Source of the DNA: Polaromonas sp.
GTDB taxonomy: Bacteria; Pseudomonadota; Gammaproteobacteria; Burkholderiales; Burkholderiaceae_C
Assembly: GCA_030654695.1 (NCBI GenBank)
Contig: JAURWY010000003.1
Span: 41,429 to 105,428 of the forward strand
Reading direction: 5' to 3'
Length of the DNA stretch: 64,000 bases
In this document: positions 25,933 to 35,780 of the stretch, in pieces
How positions within the stretch are numbered: position 1 is the first letter of the stretch
How the letters are laid out: each line of letters starts with the position of its first letter
The notes under the pieces: generated by a model
What the model was told of the DNA's origin: nothing
Seen by the model: only the letters and a program-made list of their open reading frames with translations
The model's database searches: none
Translations under genes and position numbers: made by a program

Positions 25933-28770
25933 ATGAACGCTATCACCCGACAAGAACTCGCTGAACTCGACGCACCGCTGGTCAGCTTCAGCCTGAACGG
26001 CCGCGAAGTTTCCGGTCGCGCCACCGAAACACTGCTGCAAGTCGCCAAACGAGAAGGTGTGGAGATTCCACATTTGTGCTTCAAAGAAGGCCTAGAAGCG
26101 GTTGGCAACTGCCGCTCTTGCATGGTCGAGATCAACGGTGAACGGGTGCTGGCACCGTCATGCTGCCGTGCGCCCACGGCCGGCATGAAGGTCGTCACAG
26201 ACAGTGAACGCGCCGTCGCATCCCAAAAGTTGGTGCTCGAATTGCTGCTGTCGGACATGCCTGAAAAAGACTACACGCGCAACAACGAAGTCGACCAATG
26301 GGCCGCCAAGATCGGCGTCGGCAAACCGCGCTTTGAAGCGCGCCAGCAAGTCCGGCAAGACCTTTCGCACCCTGCCATCGCCGTCAACTTGGACGCTTGT
26401 ATTCAGTGCACGCGCTGCCTGCGTGCCTGCCGTGACGAGCAAGTGAATGACGTCATTGGCCTGGCTTTTCGGGGTGACCACGCGAAGATCGTTTTCGACA
26501 TGGACGATGCCATGGGCGCGTCCACCTGCGTGGCCTGCGGCGAATGCGTGCAAGCCTGCCCGACCGGTGCGTTGATGCCGGCGCGCGAGGCCGCTTTGAG
26601 CGTGCCCGACAAACAGGTCGAGTCGGTCTGCCCTTATTGCGGCGTCGGCTGCCAGCTGACCTACAACGTCAAAGACGACAAGATTTTGTTTGTCGAAGGC
26701 CGCGATGGCCCGTCGAACCATGGCCGCTTGTGCGTCAAGGGTCGCTACGGTTTTGACTACGCCCACCATCCGCACCGCCTGACGGTGCCGCTGATCCGCC
26801 GCACCGACGCTTCTAAAACCGGCGACTTCAGCATGGACCCAGACCGCGTCATGGACGTGTTCCGCGAAGCCAGCTGGGAAGAAGCGCTTGAGTTTGCCGG
26901 CGGCAAGTTGGCCGCCATTCGCGACCAGTACGGCAAAAAATCCCTCGCCGGTTTTGGCTCAGCCAAGGGCAGCAATGAAGAAGCTTACTTGTTCCAAAAA
27001 CTGGTGCGCACCGGCTTCGGCAGCAACAACGTCGACCACTGTACACGTTTGTGCCACGCCTCCTCGGTGGTGGCCTTGCTCGAAGGCATTGGCTCGGGCG
27101 GTGTCTCCAACCCAGTGATGGACGTCACCAAGGCTGACGTGGTCATCATCATCGGGGCCAACCCGACGGTGAACCATCCGGTGGCCGCCACTTGGATCAA
27201 AAACGCAGTGCAAAACGGCACCCAGTTGGTGATCCTCGACCCGCGTCGCTCAGACCTGACCCGCATGGCCCACCGCCATCTGCAGTTCAAGCCCGACACC
27301 GATGTGGCGCTGCTGAACGCCATGATGAACGTCATCGTGAGCGAAGGATTGGTCAATAAAGAATTCATCGCCAGCCGCACCATGGGCTACGAAGAACTGC
27401 GCAAAAACGTCGAAGGCTACACGCCCGAGCTGATGGCGCCCATCTGCGGCATCGACGCCGACACCATCCGTTACGTGGCGCGCCTCTACGCCACCGCCAA
27501 CGCATCCATGATCCTCTGGGGCATGGGGGTTTCCCAGCACGTCCACGGCACCGACAACGCCCGTTGCCTGATTGCCCTGTCGCTGATGACCGGTCAGATT
27601 GGTCGACCCGGCACAGGCTTGCACCCGCTGCGTGGTCAGAACAACGTCCAAGGCGCGTCTGACGCCGGCCTGATCCCGATGATGTTCCCTGACTACCAGC
27701 ACGTCACCAACCCGGTGGTGCGCGCCAACTTTGAGAAGGCCTGGAACGTGCCTGAGGGTTCGCTCGACGCCCAGCCCGGCCTGACAGTGGTCGAGGTCAT
27801 GCACGCCATCAAAAAAGGCGTCATCCGCGGCATGTACGTGCAGGGCGAGAACCCAGCGATGTCTGACCCCGATGCCAACCACGCGCGCGAATCCCTCGCG
27901 GCACTCGACCACCTCGTGGTGCAAGACATTTTCCTGACTGAAACCGCCTATTTGGCCGACGTCATTTTGCCGGCCAGCGCCTTCCCTGAAAAAGACGGCA
28001 GCTTCACCAACACCGACCGCTTGGTGCAGATGGGCCGCAAAGCCATCAACCCGCCCGGCGACGCGCGGCAAGATTTGTGGATCATTCAGCAGATCGCCAA
28101 GCGCATGGGTTGCGACTGGCACTACAAGCACGTCAGCGAAGTCTTTGACGAAATGCGCCACACCATGCCAAGCATTGGCGGCATCACCTGGGACCGCTTG
28201 GAGCGCGAGCACTCTGTCACCTACCCGTGCCTGAAAGAAGGCGACCCGGGGCAGTCTGTGGTCTTCGTCGACAGCTTCCCGAGCGAGACCGGACGTGCCC
28301 GCTTTGTCCCGGCCGACATCATTCCAGCCGACGAACGGCCAGACACCGAGTACCCGCTGGTGCTCATCACAGGCCGTCAGCTCGAGCATTGGCACACCGG
28401 CAGCATGACGCGGCGTGCCACCGTGCTCGACGCCATTGAGCCCGATCCAGTGGCCTTGGTACACCCGCTTGACTTGGCCGACATGGGCGGCAAGCCGGGC
28501 GACATCGTGACCATCGCGTCCCGCCGCGGACAAGTCGCGCTGTACGCCCGCGCCGACGAAAGCTCGCCACGCGGTGCGGTGTTTGTGCCCTTCTGCTATT
28601 ACGAGGCCGCCATCAACAAACTGACCAACGCAGCACTCGACCCGTTTGCCAAGATTCCAGAGTTCAAATACTGCGCTATCCGGATCACGCTGGGCGGTAT
28701 TCCACCGGTACAAAACAGCTATGGCGGCGGTCAGGCTTTGGAGAATTCAATTGCATTGGCAAAGGCCTGA
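25933..28770 (+). CDS. NAD-dependent formate dehydrogenase catalytic alpha subunit
   Basis: A 945-residue molybdo- or tungsto-enzyme. The N-terminus is a [2Fe-2S] ferredoxin domain (HLCFKEGLEAVGNCRSC, then PSCCR). Two [4Fe-4S] clusters follow (CIQCTRCLRAC from residue 156; CVACGECVQACPTG from 199), then the Fe4S4 domain of molybdopterin oxidoreductases (CPYCGVGCQL from 233), the catalytic domain with Cys374 in HCTRLCHASSV as the probable metal ligand (no selenocysteine codon), and a C-terminal dinucleotide-binding domain (LITGRQLEHWHTGSMTRR). It oxidises formate released by oxalyl-CoA decarboxylation to CO2. No fdsC/fdhD or fdsD gene follows, so maturation factors must lie elsewhere. Confidence 0.92.
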   Translation: MNAITRQELAELDAPLVSFSLNGREVSGRATETLLQVAKREGVEIPHLCFKEGLEAVGNCRSCMVEINGERVLAPSCCRAPTAGMKVVTDSERAVASQKLVLELLLSDMPEKDYTRNNEVDQWAAKIGVGKPRFEARQQVRQDLSHPAIAVNLDACIQCTRCLRACRDEQVNDVIGLAFRGDHAKIVFDMDDAMGASTCVACGECVQACPTGALMPAREAALSVPDKQVESVCPYCGVGCQLTYNVKDDKILFVEGRDGPSNHGRLCVKGRYGFDYAHHPHRLTVPLIRRTDASKTGDFSMDPDRVMDVFREASWEEALEFAGGKLAAIRDQYGKKSLAGFGSAKGSNEEAYLFQKLVRTGFGSNNVDHCTRLCHASSVVALLEGIGSGGVSNPVMDVTKADVVIIIGANPTVNHPVAATWIKNAVQNGTQLVILDPRRSDLTRMAHRHLQFKPDTDVALLNAMMNVIVSEGLVNKEFIASRTMGYEELRKNVEGYTPELMAPICGIDADTIRYVARLYATANASMILWGMGVSQHVHGTDNARCLIALSLMTGQIGRPGTGLHPLRGQNNVQGASDAGLIPMMFPDYQHVTNPVVRANFEKAWNVPEGSLDAQPGLTVVEVMHAIKKGVIRGMYVQGENPAMSDPDANHARESLAALDHLVVQDIFLTETAYLADVILPASAFPEKDGSFTNTDRLVQMGRKAINPPGDARQDLWIIQQIAKRMGCDWHYKHVSEVFDEMRHTMPSIGGITWDRLEREHSVTYPCLKEGDPGQSVVFVDSFPSETGRARFVPADIIPADERPDTEYPLVLITGRQLEHWHTGSMTRRATVLDAIEPDPVALVHPLDLADMGGKPGDIVTIASRRGQVALYARADESSPRGAVFVPFCYYEAAINKLTNAALDPFAKIPEFKYCAIRITLGGIPPVQNSYGGGQALENSIALAKA

Positions 28771-28963
28771 AGTCGTGGACTTGCAGCTTTACATGCGTTG
28801 CAACGCTACCTTTTTGGTTTTCAGAGGCAAATGAACAACAAAAAAGAGCAAAAAAGTGATTCCTCCCTGCGAAAACACTGATTTCTCCAGTAGCATCCGC
28901 AATGCCAGTGGAGAGTAGTTATCTGCATTGGTGATTTATCAACTTTCAGAAGGAAAATCAATC

Positions 28964-29428
28964 ATGGCAACTGCAAAAAAAGCACCGGCAAAAAAAGCAC
29001 CTGCTAAAAAAGCTGCACCGGCAAAAAAAGTAGCTGCAAAAAAAGCAGCTCCCGCTAAAAAAGTAGCACCAGCGAAAAAAGTAGCCGCTAAAAAAGCAGC
29101 ACCTGCTAAGAAGGTTGCCGCTAAAAAAGTAGCACCTGCTAAAAAGGTCGCCGCTAAAAAAGCCCCGGCTAAAAAACGCACCCCGAATGCTGCGTTCATG
29201 AAGCCACTGACCCTGAGCCCAGCTCTGGCAGCCGTGGTGGGCGACAAGCCATTGCCACGCACTGAAATTGTCAGCAAGCTCTGGGTTTACATCAAAGCCA
29301 AAGGCCTGCAGGACAAAGTCAACAAGCGCATGATCAATGCAGACGACAAACTCAAAGCTGTCTTCGGCAAAGCCCAAGTCTCGATGTTCGAGATGGCCGG
29401 CCTGATCGGTAAGCACATCGTTAAGTAA
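28964..29428 (+). CDS. Histone H1-like AKK-repeat protein with C-terminal SWIB domain
   Basis: The ATG at 28,964 follows an AGAAGGA site; an in-frame TTG upstream is ignored. The first about 70 residues are tandem lysine/alanine/proline repeats (units of the KKAPA, KKVAA, KKAAP type), a disordered DNA-binding tail like eukaryotic H1. Residues about 75-154 form a SWIB/MDM2-type domain (FMKPLTLSPALAAVVGD; EIVSKLWVYIKAKGLQDK; DDKLKAVFGKAQVSMFEM). This combination is common in betaproteobacteria and Chlamydiae. A nucleoid-organising role is inferred. Repeat number is probably variable between strains because the DNA is nearly repetitive. Confidence 0.88.
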   Translation: MATAKKAPAKKAPAKKAAPAKKVAAKKAAPAKKVAPAKKVAAKKAAPAKKVAAKKVAPAKKVAAKKAPAKKRTPNAAFMKPLTLSPALAAVVGDKPLPRTEIVSKLWVYIKAKGLQDKVNKRMINADDKLKAVFGKAQVSMFEMAGLIGKHIVK

Positions 29429-29450
29429 TCAGCCTCGGTTGATGATCAAA

Positions 29451-29475
29451 AGACCGGTTCACCGGTCTTTTTTTT
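29451..29475 (+). terminator. Rho-independent terminator after the histone-like gene
   Basis: AGACCGG-TTCA-CCGGTCT followed by eight T, 22 nt past the stop codon. A weaker complementary structure at about 29,478-29,518 could serve the convergent sodB gene. Confidence 0.9.
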
Positions 29476-29553
29476 GGCCCAAAAAAAACCGACCCAAGAT
29501 CACTTAGGGCCGGCTTTTTGGATGGAGGCTGAACGCGATGTTCAGCCGTCGGC

Positions 29554-30138
29554 TCAAGCTGCGAAGTTGGCTTCGGCGAACTTCCAGTTCACCAAGTTCG
29601 ACAGGAAAGTTTCGACGAACTTAGGACGCGCGTTGCGGTAGTCAATGTAATAAGCGTGCTCCCAGACGTCGACCGTCATCAGCGCTTTGTCAGCGGTGGT
29701 CAACGGCGTGCCGGCAGGTCCGGTGTTGACGATGTCAACCGAGCCGTCCGGCTTTTTCACCAGCCATGTCCAGCCGGAACCGAAGTTACCGACAGCAGAC
29801 TTGACGAAGGCTTCTTTGAAAGCCGCGTAAGAGCCGAACTTGGCGTTGATGGCTTCAGACAAGGGGCCTGTAGGCTCGCCGCCGCCGGCGGGCTTCATGC
29901 AGCTCCAAAAGAAGGTGTGGTTCCACACTTGGGCTGCATTGTTGTAGATGCCGCCAGACGACTTCTTGATGATCTCTTCCAGACCCAAGGCTTCAAACTC
30001 AGTGCCCTTTTGCAAGTTGTTGAGGTTGACGACATAGGCGTTGTGGTGCTTGCCATGGTGGTATTCAAAAGTCTCTTGGCTGTAATGCGGCGCCAAGGCA
30101 TCGATGGCGTAAGGCAATGACGGGAGGGTATGTTCCAT
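29554..30138 (-). CDS. sodB: Superoxide dismutase (Fe/Mn family, iron-type)
   Basis: A 194-residue protein of normal length. Metal ligands are visible as His in [11 protein letters not shown], His in QVWNHTFFW, and Asp and His in [13 protein letters not shown]. The TFFWSCM and [11 protein letters not shown] patterns favour the iron form. It disproportionates superoxide in the cytoplasm. It is convergent with the histone-like gene and downstream of xseA in the same direction, with its own leader of about 50 nt. Confidence 0.95.
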   Translation of the reverse strand: MEHTLPSLPYAIDALAPHYSQETFEYHHGKHHNAYVVNLNNLQKGTEFEALGLEEIIKKSSGGIYNNAAQVWNHTFFWSCMKPAGGGEPTGPLSEAINAKFGSYAAFKEAFVKSAVGNFGSGWTWLVKKPDGSVDIVNTGPAGTPLTTADKALMTVDVWEHAYYIDYRNARPKFVETFLSNLVNWKFAEANFAA

Positions 30139-30188
30139 TGTGTTTTTCCTTGAGGGTCGTTGAAATAAAGACTTATTGATTGTAAAAA

Positions 30189-31508
30189 CTAAATGAGATG
30201 GCGTTGTGACACCGTCAAATTAACCTCCCCATCAGCCAAGGTAGCGCGCACCGGCTGGCCGACACTGAGCTGCTTTGTACTGGTCAACGCACGGCCCTCT
30301 ACATCTGCCAGCCACGCGTAACCGCGCTGCAAAACAAGGTGAGGATCGAGCAGCTCGAGCCGAGTTTGGGCCCGTTCTAGCCGCTGGCGCTGGCTCGCCG
30401 CAGAGGCGGTCATGGCTTTTGGCAGGTCTTTGTCAAAAGCGCTGAGTTGCGTCGATTGACGCTGCAACGCAAAACGCGCGGCATGGCGAAGGCGTTGCGC
30501 TTGCAGCACCAGACCGGCCTTTTCGCGCGCGACCAAGTGCGAGGGCTGAGCGACTTTAGAGGCAGCCCAGTCGAGCCGCTGGTTGCTGGACTGCAGTTGC
30601 CGGTCGACGGCGTTTTGAAGGCGATCAAGCGTCAGCTCCAACGCCCGCAACCAAACGCCCTGCGGTTGCGCGCAGAGTTCGGCGGCAGCGGTCGGGGTCG
30701 GTGCGCGCACGTCGGCGCAAAAATCAGCGATGGTGAAATCAGTCTCGTGGCCAACGCCTGCCACCACCGGAATCGGTGACGCCACGATGGCGCGTGCTAA
30801 TGGCTCGTCGTTAAAAGCCCAGAGGTCTTCCATCGCGCCGCCACCGCGCACCAGCAGCAGCACGTCGACTTCAGCGCGTTTCACTGCTTTGTTCAGGGCT
30901 TGCAGCAACTCGCCCGCCGCTTGCGTGCCTTGCACGCTGGCCGGGTAAATCACAACCGAGACATGCGGTGCGCGGCGAATCAAGGTGCTGACCACGTCGT
31001 GCAAAGCCGCAGCCCCCAAGGAGGTGACGATGCCAACGGCTCGCGGCAACAGCGGCAAGCTGCGTTTGCGTGCGGTGTCGAACAAACCTTCGGCTTCGAG
31101 CTTGGCTTTGAGTCGCGCGAACAGTTCAAACCAGTTGCCCTGCCCGGCTTCGCGCAAGGACTCGACCACCAACTGCAACTCGCCGCGCGGCTCATACACG
31201 CCCAAGCGACCACGGACTTCGACCAACATACCATCACGCGGAGAGAAGTCCAACATCGACGCCGCCCGCCGGAACATCGCGCAACGCACTTGACCTTGTT
31301 CGTCCTTCAGGTTGAAGTAGCAGTGACCGCTGGTGGCCCGAGAAAATCCGGCAATTTCGCCCTTCACGGTCACTGGGTTAAAGCGCGCCTCCAGGCTGTC
31401 GGCAATGGCCCTGAGCAGCGAACCCACTGGCCAAACTCGCACCCCCAGAGCTGATCGGCCTGCATCTTGGAGCGGTTCAAGCAAGATGGGCTCCGGGCAC
31501 ATGAGCAA
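30189..31508 (-). CDS. xseA: Exodeoxyribonuclease VII large subunit
   Basis: A 439-residue protein with an N-terminal OB-fold ([24 protein letters not shown]) and the catalytic domain ([72 protein letters not shown]). With XseB it degrades single-stranded DNA. The small-subunit gene is not adjacent. Start could also be two codons later (MCPEP). Nothing unusual is seen. Confidence 0.93.
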   Translation of the reverse strand: MLMCPEPILLEPLQDAGRSALGVRVWPVGSLLRAIADSLEARFNPVTVKGEIAGFSRATSGHCYFNLKDEQGQVRCAMFRRAASMLDFSPRDGMLVEVRGRLGVYEPRGELQLVVESLREAGQGNWFELFARLKAKLEAEGLFDTARKRSLPLLPRAVGIVTSLGAAALHDVVSTLIRRAPHVSVVIYPASVQGTQAAGELLQALNKAVKRAEVDVLLLVRGGGAMEDLWAFNDEPLARAIVASPIPVVAGVGHETDFTIADFCADVRAPTPTAAAELCAQPQGVWLRALELTLDRLQNAVDRQLQSSNQRLDWAASKVAQPSHLVAREKAGLVLQAQRLRHAARFALQRQSTQLSAFDKDLPKAMTASAASQRQRLERAQTRLELLDPHLVLQRGYAWLADVEGRALTSTKQLSVGQPVRATLADGEVNLTVSQRHLI

Positions 31509-31629
31509 AATGGTTCAGGTCTGGGGTCATCAAAGAATGAAGATGCGTCACTGGTTAAAAATTCATCGTTCTGTCTGGATTGGAAGCTGGCGGGGCTCTG
31601 CAGCGTAAGCTTAAGGGTTGCACACAAAG

Positions 31630-31638
31630 TTATCCACA
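31630..31638 (+). promoter_or_regulatory. Single consensus DnaA box
   Basis: TTATCCACA matches the perfect DnaA box and overlaps a CCACAG-ATT-CTGTGG inverted repeat (31,634-31,648). It lies in the 254-bp gap between xseA and exbB. With only one box and no AT-rich unwinding region this is not an origin. It may be a regulatory or titration site, or chance. The remainder of the gap carries divergent promoter DNA only. Confidence 0.4.
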
Positions 31639-31762
31639 GATTCTGTGGGTTCAATGCGGACTCAACCATGTCTACAGCCATCAAAAAACAGCTTTAGACA
31701 AGCTGACCACTGCGGCACTCTAAGCCATAATTCAACACCCTTAAGACGCTGGAGTTATTGCT

Positions 31763-32404
31763 TTGTTCTCAATCATACAAGCCGCAGGTTGGCCCATTTG
31801 GCCGCTGATTGCCTGCTCGGTCTTGGCCGTGGCCTTGGTGATCGAACGCTTTGTCAGTTTGCGCGACCACAAAGTCGCACCGCCCAAGCTGACAGATGAA
31901 GCTATCACGGTCTCGCGCACCAGCGTGCCGCCGGCAGCCATCGTCTTGCAGCTCGAACAAAATTCCATCTTGGGCCGGGTCTTGGCCCGCGGCCTGCGTG
32001 CACTGACGCTCAACCCACGCCTCAGTGAAGATGACCTGCGCGCCACCCTCGAAGGCGCTGGCCGTGAAGCGGCCCACGAACTTGAACGCTATTTATCGGC
32101 ACTGGCCACCATCGCGTCGGCGGCGCCGCTGCTCGGGCTGCTCGGCACGGTGATCGGCATGATCGAAATTTTTGGCTCTCAGGGCGGCAGCACCGGCAGC
32201 GTCACGGGCGCAGGCAACCCAGCGCAGCTGGCGCAAGGCATTGCCATCGCGCTGTACAACACCGCTTTCGGGCTGATCGTCGCAATTCCTGCGCTGATTT
32301 TTTGGCGCTATTTCCGTGGTCAGGTTGACGGCTATCTGCTGCAGATGGAGCTCGCCTCCGAACGCTTTGTACGCCACCTCAACACCCTTCGTAAATCAGC
32401 ATGA
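31763..32404 (+). CDS. exbB: Biopolymer transport protein ExbB (TTG start)
   Basis: The only start that gives the full first helix (FSIIQAAGWPIWPLIACSVLAVALVIERF) is TTG at 31,763, with GGAG 8 nt upstream. The 213-residue protein has the MotA/TolQ/ExbB architecture: one N-terminal helix, a cytoplasmic loop and two later helices in AAPLLGLLGTVIGMIEIF and ALYNTAFGLIVAIPALIFW. With ExbD it uses proton flow to energise TonB. It overlaps exbD by 4 nt. No tonB gene is in the window; the btuB-like receptor at 1,439 would be one client. Confidence 0.9.
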   Translation: MFSIIQAAGWPIWPLIACSVLAVALVIERFVSLRDHKVAPPKLTDEAITVSRTSVPPAAIVLQLEQNSILGRVLARGLRALTLNPRLSEDDLRATLEGAGREAAHELERYLSALATIASAAPLLGLLGTVIGMIEIFGSQGGSTGSVTGAGNPAQLAQGIAIALYNTAFGLIVAIPALIFWRYFRGQVDGYLLQMELASERFVRHLNTLRKSA

Positions 32405-32832
32405 ACTTTCGCAACCGTGCGCGCGACGAGCCTGAGATCAACCTCATCCCGTTCATCGACGTGTTGTTGGTGGTGGTGATTTTTTTGATGCTGTCGACCA
32501 CTTACAGCAAGTTCACTGAACTGCAAGTCAACCTGCCTGTGGCCAACACCGAGGCCGCCCGCGACTACCCCAAAGAGATCATCGTGGCGGTCAGCAGTGA
32601 CGGTCGCTACTCGATCAATAAAAACGTGATTCAAAGCCGCAGCTTGGACGCGCTGGCCACGGCTTTGCTGGCCGCTAACCCGCCCAGCAAGAACAGCAAA
32701 GACATGGTGCTGATCATCAGTGCCGATGCAACCGCCACGCACCAATCCGTCATCCTCGTGATGGAAGCGGCGCGGCGCGCCGGCTTGTCCCACATCACGT
32801 TTGCGACCCAAAGCGCCAGCGGCAAGCCATGA
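32401..32832 (+). CDS. exbD: Biopolymer transport protein ExbD
   Basis: A 143-residue protein with one N-terminal membrane helix carrying the essential Asp (EINLIPFIDVLLVVVIFLM) and a periplasmic domain (YSKFTELQVNLPVANTEA; DGRYSINKNVI). It is coupled to exbB by an ATGA overlap and followed 13 bp later by lpxK, an order frequent in betaproteobacteria. Confidence 0.93.
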   Translation: MNFRNRARDEPEINLIPFIDVLLVVVIFLMLSTTYSKFTELQVNLPVANTEAARDYPKEIIVAVSSDGRYSINKNVIQSRSLDALATALLAANPPSKNSKDMVLIISADATATHQSVILVMEAARRAGLSHITFATQSASGKP

Positions 32833-32845
32833 GCAGCAAGCGTCG

Positions 32846-33910
32846 ATGACCTGGCGAGCGTCCATTGAGACAACACTGCAAAGCGCTTGGATGCGGCGTG
32901 GCCCACTGGCCTGCCTGCTGTGGCCGTTGGCGCAACTGCACGCGGGTGCCGTCGTGCTGCGGCGTTGGTTGTATCAACAAGGTATTTTGAAATCATGGCG
33001 CGCTGGCGTGCCGGTCATCGTCATCGGTAATGTCGTTGCGGGCGGCGCTGGTAAAACGCCATTGGTGATGGCACTGGTCCAGCATCTGCAGGCCGCGGGC
33101 AGGCTAGCCGGCGTGGTCTCGCGCGGCCATGGCCGACAGGGCGACGGATGCCTTGAAGTCTTGCCGCAGTTACCAGCCAGTTTGTGCGGCGACGAGCCGC
33201 TGCTGATCCGGCAGCGCACGGGTGCACCCGTGTTTGTGGCCCGCCGCCGAATTGACGCTGTGCGTGCCCTGCTGGCGGCACATCCGCGAACCGATCTAAT
33301 CATTTGTGACGACGGACTGCAACACCACGCCCTGCAGCGCAACCTCAACATCGCAGTGTTTGACGAACGCGGCGTCGGCAACGGCTGGTTGCTGCCCGCC
33401 GGGCCATTGCGTGAAGCCTGGCCCCCAACCGACAGACTCCAGCAGCGCTCAGGGCCGCAAGCTGTAGCCCCTATCGACCTGCTGCTGCACACCGGCCAAA
33501 CAGCCGCCTTCGCCGGCTTTCAGTCACGTCGGGCGCTGGCCGACAACGCTATCGCTGCTGACGGCACCTTGGTACCGCTCGACAGCCTGAAAGGCGAAGC
33601 ACTGGTCGCTGTTGCGGCGATTGCCAGCCCAGAGGCTTTCTTTTCAATGCTGCGCCAACGCGGCCTCACCTTGGCGCGCTGCGTTCCTATGCCAGACCAC
33701 GACAACCTTGACGCCGCGCCGCTGTGGCAGCCCGGGCAAACCAGTCAGCGCGTGTTGTGCACCGAGAAAGACGCCGTCAAACTCTTTGCACGCTACCCCG
33801 ATGCAGGCCAACAACTGCTGGCGGTACCGCTGGTATTCACGCCGGAACCCGGCTTCCTAAATGCTTTTGACGCGCGGCTAAACGCCCTGCTGCCACCGGT
33901 TTCTCACTGA
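32846..33910 (+). CDS. lpxK: Tetraacyldisaccharide 4'-kinase
   Basis: The start MTWRASIETTLQSAW is chosen because it clears the exbD stop and matches the family's N-terminus. The 354-residue enzyme has a Walker A loop (IGNVVAGGAGKTPLVMAL), the DGLQHHALQRNLNIAVFDE segment with catalytic residues, and PAGPLREAW. It phosphorylates the 4' position of the lipid A disaccharide precursor at the inner membrane, the sixth step of the Raetz pathway. Confidence 0.93.
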   Translation: MTWRASIETTLQSAWMRRGPLACLLWPLAQLHAGAVVLRRWLYQQGILKSWRAGVPVIVIGNVVAGGAGKTPLVMALVQHLQAAGRLAGVVSRGHGRQGDGCLEVLPQLPASLCGDEPLLIRQRTGAPVFVARRRIDAVRALLAAHPRTDLIICDDGLQHHALQRNLNIAVFDERGVGNGWLLPAGPLREAWPPTDRLQQRSGPQAVAPIDLLLHTGQTAAFAGFQSRRALADNAIAADGTLVPLDSLKGEALVAVAAIASPEAFFSMLRQRGLTLARCVPMPDHDNLDAAPLWQPGQTSQRVLCTEKDAVKLFARYPDAGQQLLAVPLVFTPEPGFLNAFDARLNALLPPVSH

Positions 33911-33931
33911 CTTCTCATTTACCATTGCCGC

Positions 33932-34114
33932 ATGGACACCAAACTTCTCGAACTGCTGGTCTGCCCCGTGACCAAAGGCCCTCTGACCTACAACCGCGAC
34001 AAGCAAGAACTCATCTCGCGCAGCGCACGCTTGGCTTACCCAGTGCGCGACGGCTTACCCGTGATGCTCGAAAACGAAGCCCGTCCCCTGACAGACGAAG
34101 AGCTCGGTCTTTGA
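33932..34114 (+). CDS. Trm112-family protein (YcaR-like)
   Basis: A 60-residue protein beginning [20 protein letters not shown], with a [18 protein letters not shown] segment. This is the small Trm112/YcaR family that sits between lpxK and kdsB in many proteobacteria. Only one Cys remains of the zinc-ribbon CPxC pattern (CPVT), so it may not bind zinc. Its exact role in bacteria is unclear. Confidence 0.9.
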   Translation: MDTKLLELLVCPVTKGPLTYNRDKQELISRSARLAYPVRDGLPVMLENEARPLTDEELGL

Positions 34115-34132
34115 TGCAAGCCTAATGACTGC

Positions 34133-34897
34133 ATGACTTTCACCGTCCTCATTCCTGCGCGGCTGGCCTCTTCGCGCCTGCCCAACAAACCACTCGCCGA
34201 CATTCACAACCTGCCGATGGTCGTGCGCGTGGCACAGCGCGCCAGCTTGAGTAGCGCCGCCCGCGTGGTCGTCGCCGCTGACAGCCCGGAGATCGTCGCC
34301 GCCTGCGAAGCGCACGGTGTGGCCGCGCTGCTGACCCGCACCGACCACCCCAGCGGCAGCGACCGGCTGGCAGAAGCCTGCAGCCTGCTCGGCTTGAGCG
34401 CGCAAGACATCGTGGTCAACGTCCAGGGCGACGAGCCACTGATAGACCCCGCCCTGATTGACTCAGTCGCCGGCCTGCTAGAAAGCCGGGCCGACTGCGC
34501 CATGAGCACCGCCGCGCACGCCATCGACCAACTCGCCGACTTCCTCAGCCCGCACGTGGTCAAAGTGGTGCTCGACGCCCAGAACACCGCGCTGTACTTC
34601 AGCCGGGCGCCGATTCCCGTCGGCAGAGACTTCAATGGTCAAGCTTGGTGGGACAGCTCCAGCTTGCCCAAGCCCTTGCGACATGTGGGCATTTATGGCT
34701 ACCGTGTGGGGTTTTTGCAGACATTCCCAAGCTTGCCGCAAGCGCCACTGGAACAACTCGAATCGCTCGAACAACTCCGCGCCCTCTGGCATGGCCACCG
34801 CATTGCAGTGCACATCACACTGCAGCCGCCTGGCATTGGCGTTGACACGCCAGAAGACCTAGAGCGCGTTCGAAGGCTGCTGGCCCCTGCTTCATAG
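34133..34897 (+). CDS. kdsB: 3-deoxy-manno-octulosonate cytidylyltransferase
   Basis: A 254-residue nucleotidyltransferase with the signature [37 protein letters not shown] with the metal-binding Asp, and [12 protein letters not shown]. It makes CMP-Kdo for lipopolysaccharide inner-core assembly and is grouped with lpxK in an envelope operon. Confidence 0.95.
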   Translation: MTFTVLIPARLASSRLPNKPLADIHNLPMVVRVAQRASLSSAARVVVAADSPEIVAACEAHGVAALLTRTDHPSGSDRLAEACSLLGLSAQDIVVNVQGDEPLIDPALIDSVAGLLESRADCAMSTAAHAIDQLADFLSPHVVKVVLDAQNTALYFSRAPIPVGRDFNGQAWWDSSSLPKPLRHVGIYGYRVGFLQTFPSLPQAPLEQLESLEQLRALWHGHRIAVHITLQPPGIGVDTPEDLERVRRLLAPAS

Positions 34898-35033
34898 TCA
34901 TTTCAGCCGCTGGTTTGTAAGCTGTAGTCAATAGTCTGCATGCTATCCTTGGACTCAATCCGAGTGCGCCAGAGATGCTGCTACTGCAAAAAGACACCGC
35001 CGGCTTGCGCAATACAAGTCGACCGCTATTTAA

Positions 35034-35717
<684 letters not shown>

Positions 35718-35747
35718 ACTGCGGCTGGATTAACCGAACGAACGACC

Positions 35748-35780
35748 CGTTTAAACCGCTCGTTTAAACCGCTCGTTTAA
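35748..35780. repeat. 13-bp tandem repeat at the adk-asparaginase junction
   Basis: CGTTTAAACCGCT occurs twice in tandem at 35,748-35,760 and 35,761-35,773, and a third partial copy (CGTTTAAGC) contains the asparaginase stop codon. It fills the 59-bp gap between the two convergent genes. It may be slippage-derived. Confidence 0.8.

Noticed and set aside
27052..27054. Selenocysteine in the formate dehydrogenase alpha subunit
   Set aside because: The catalytic position is an ordinary TGC cysteine codon, and no in-frame TGA occurs in the gene.
28973..29180. Regular short repeats resembling a CRISPR or satellite array
   Set aside because: They are codon-level repeats of Lys-Ala-Pro in the histone-like gene, with no unique spacers.
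31630..31648. Possible replication origin at the xseA-exbB gap
   Set aside because: Only one perfect DnaA box is present, with no cluster, no AT-rich unwinding element and no dnaA/dnaN neighbours.
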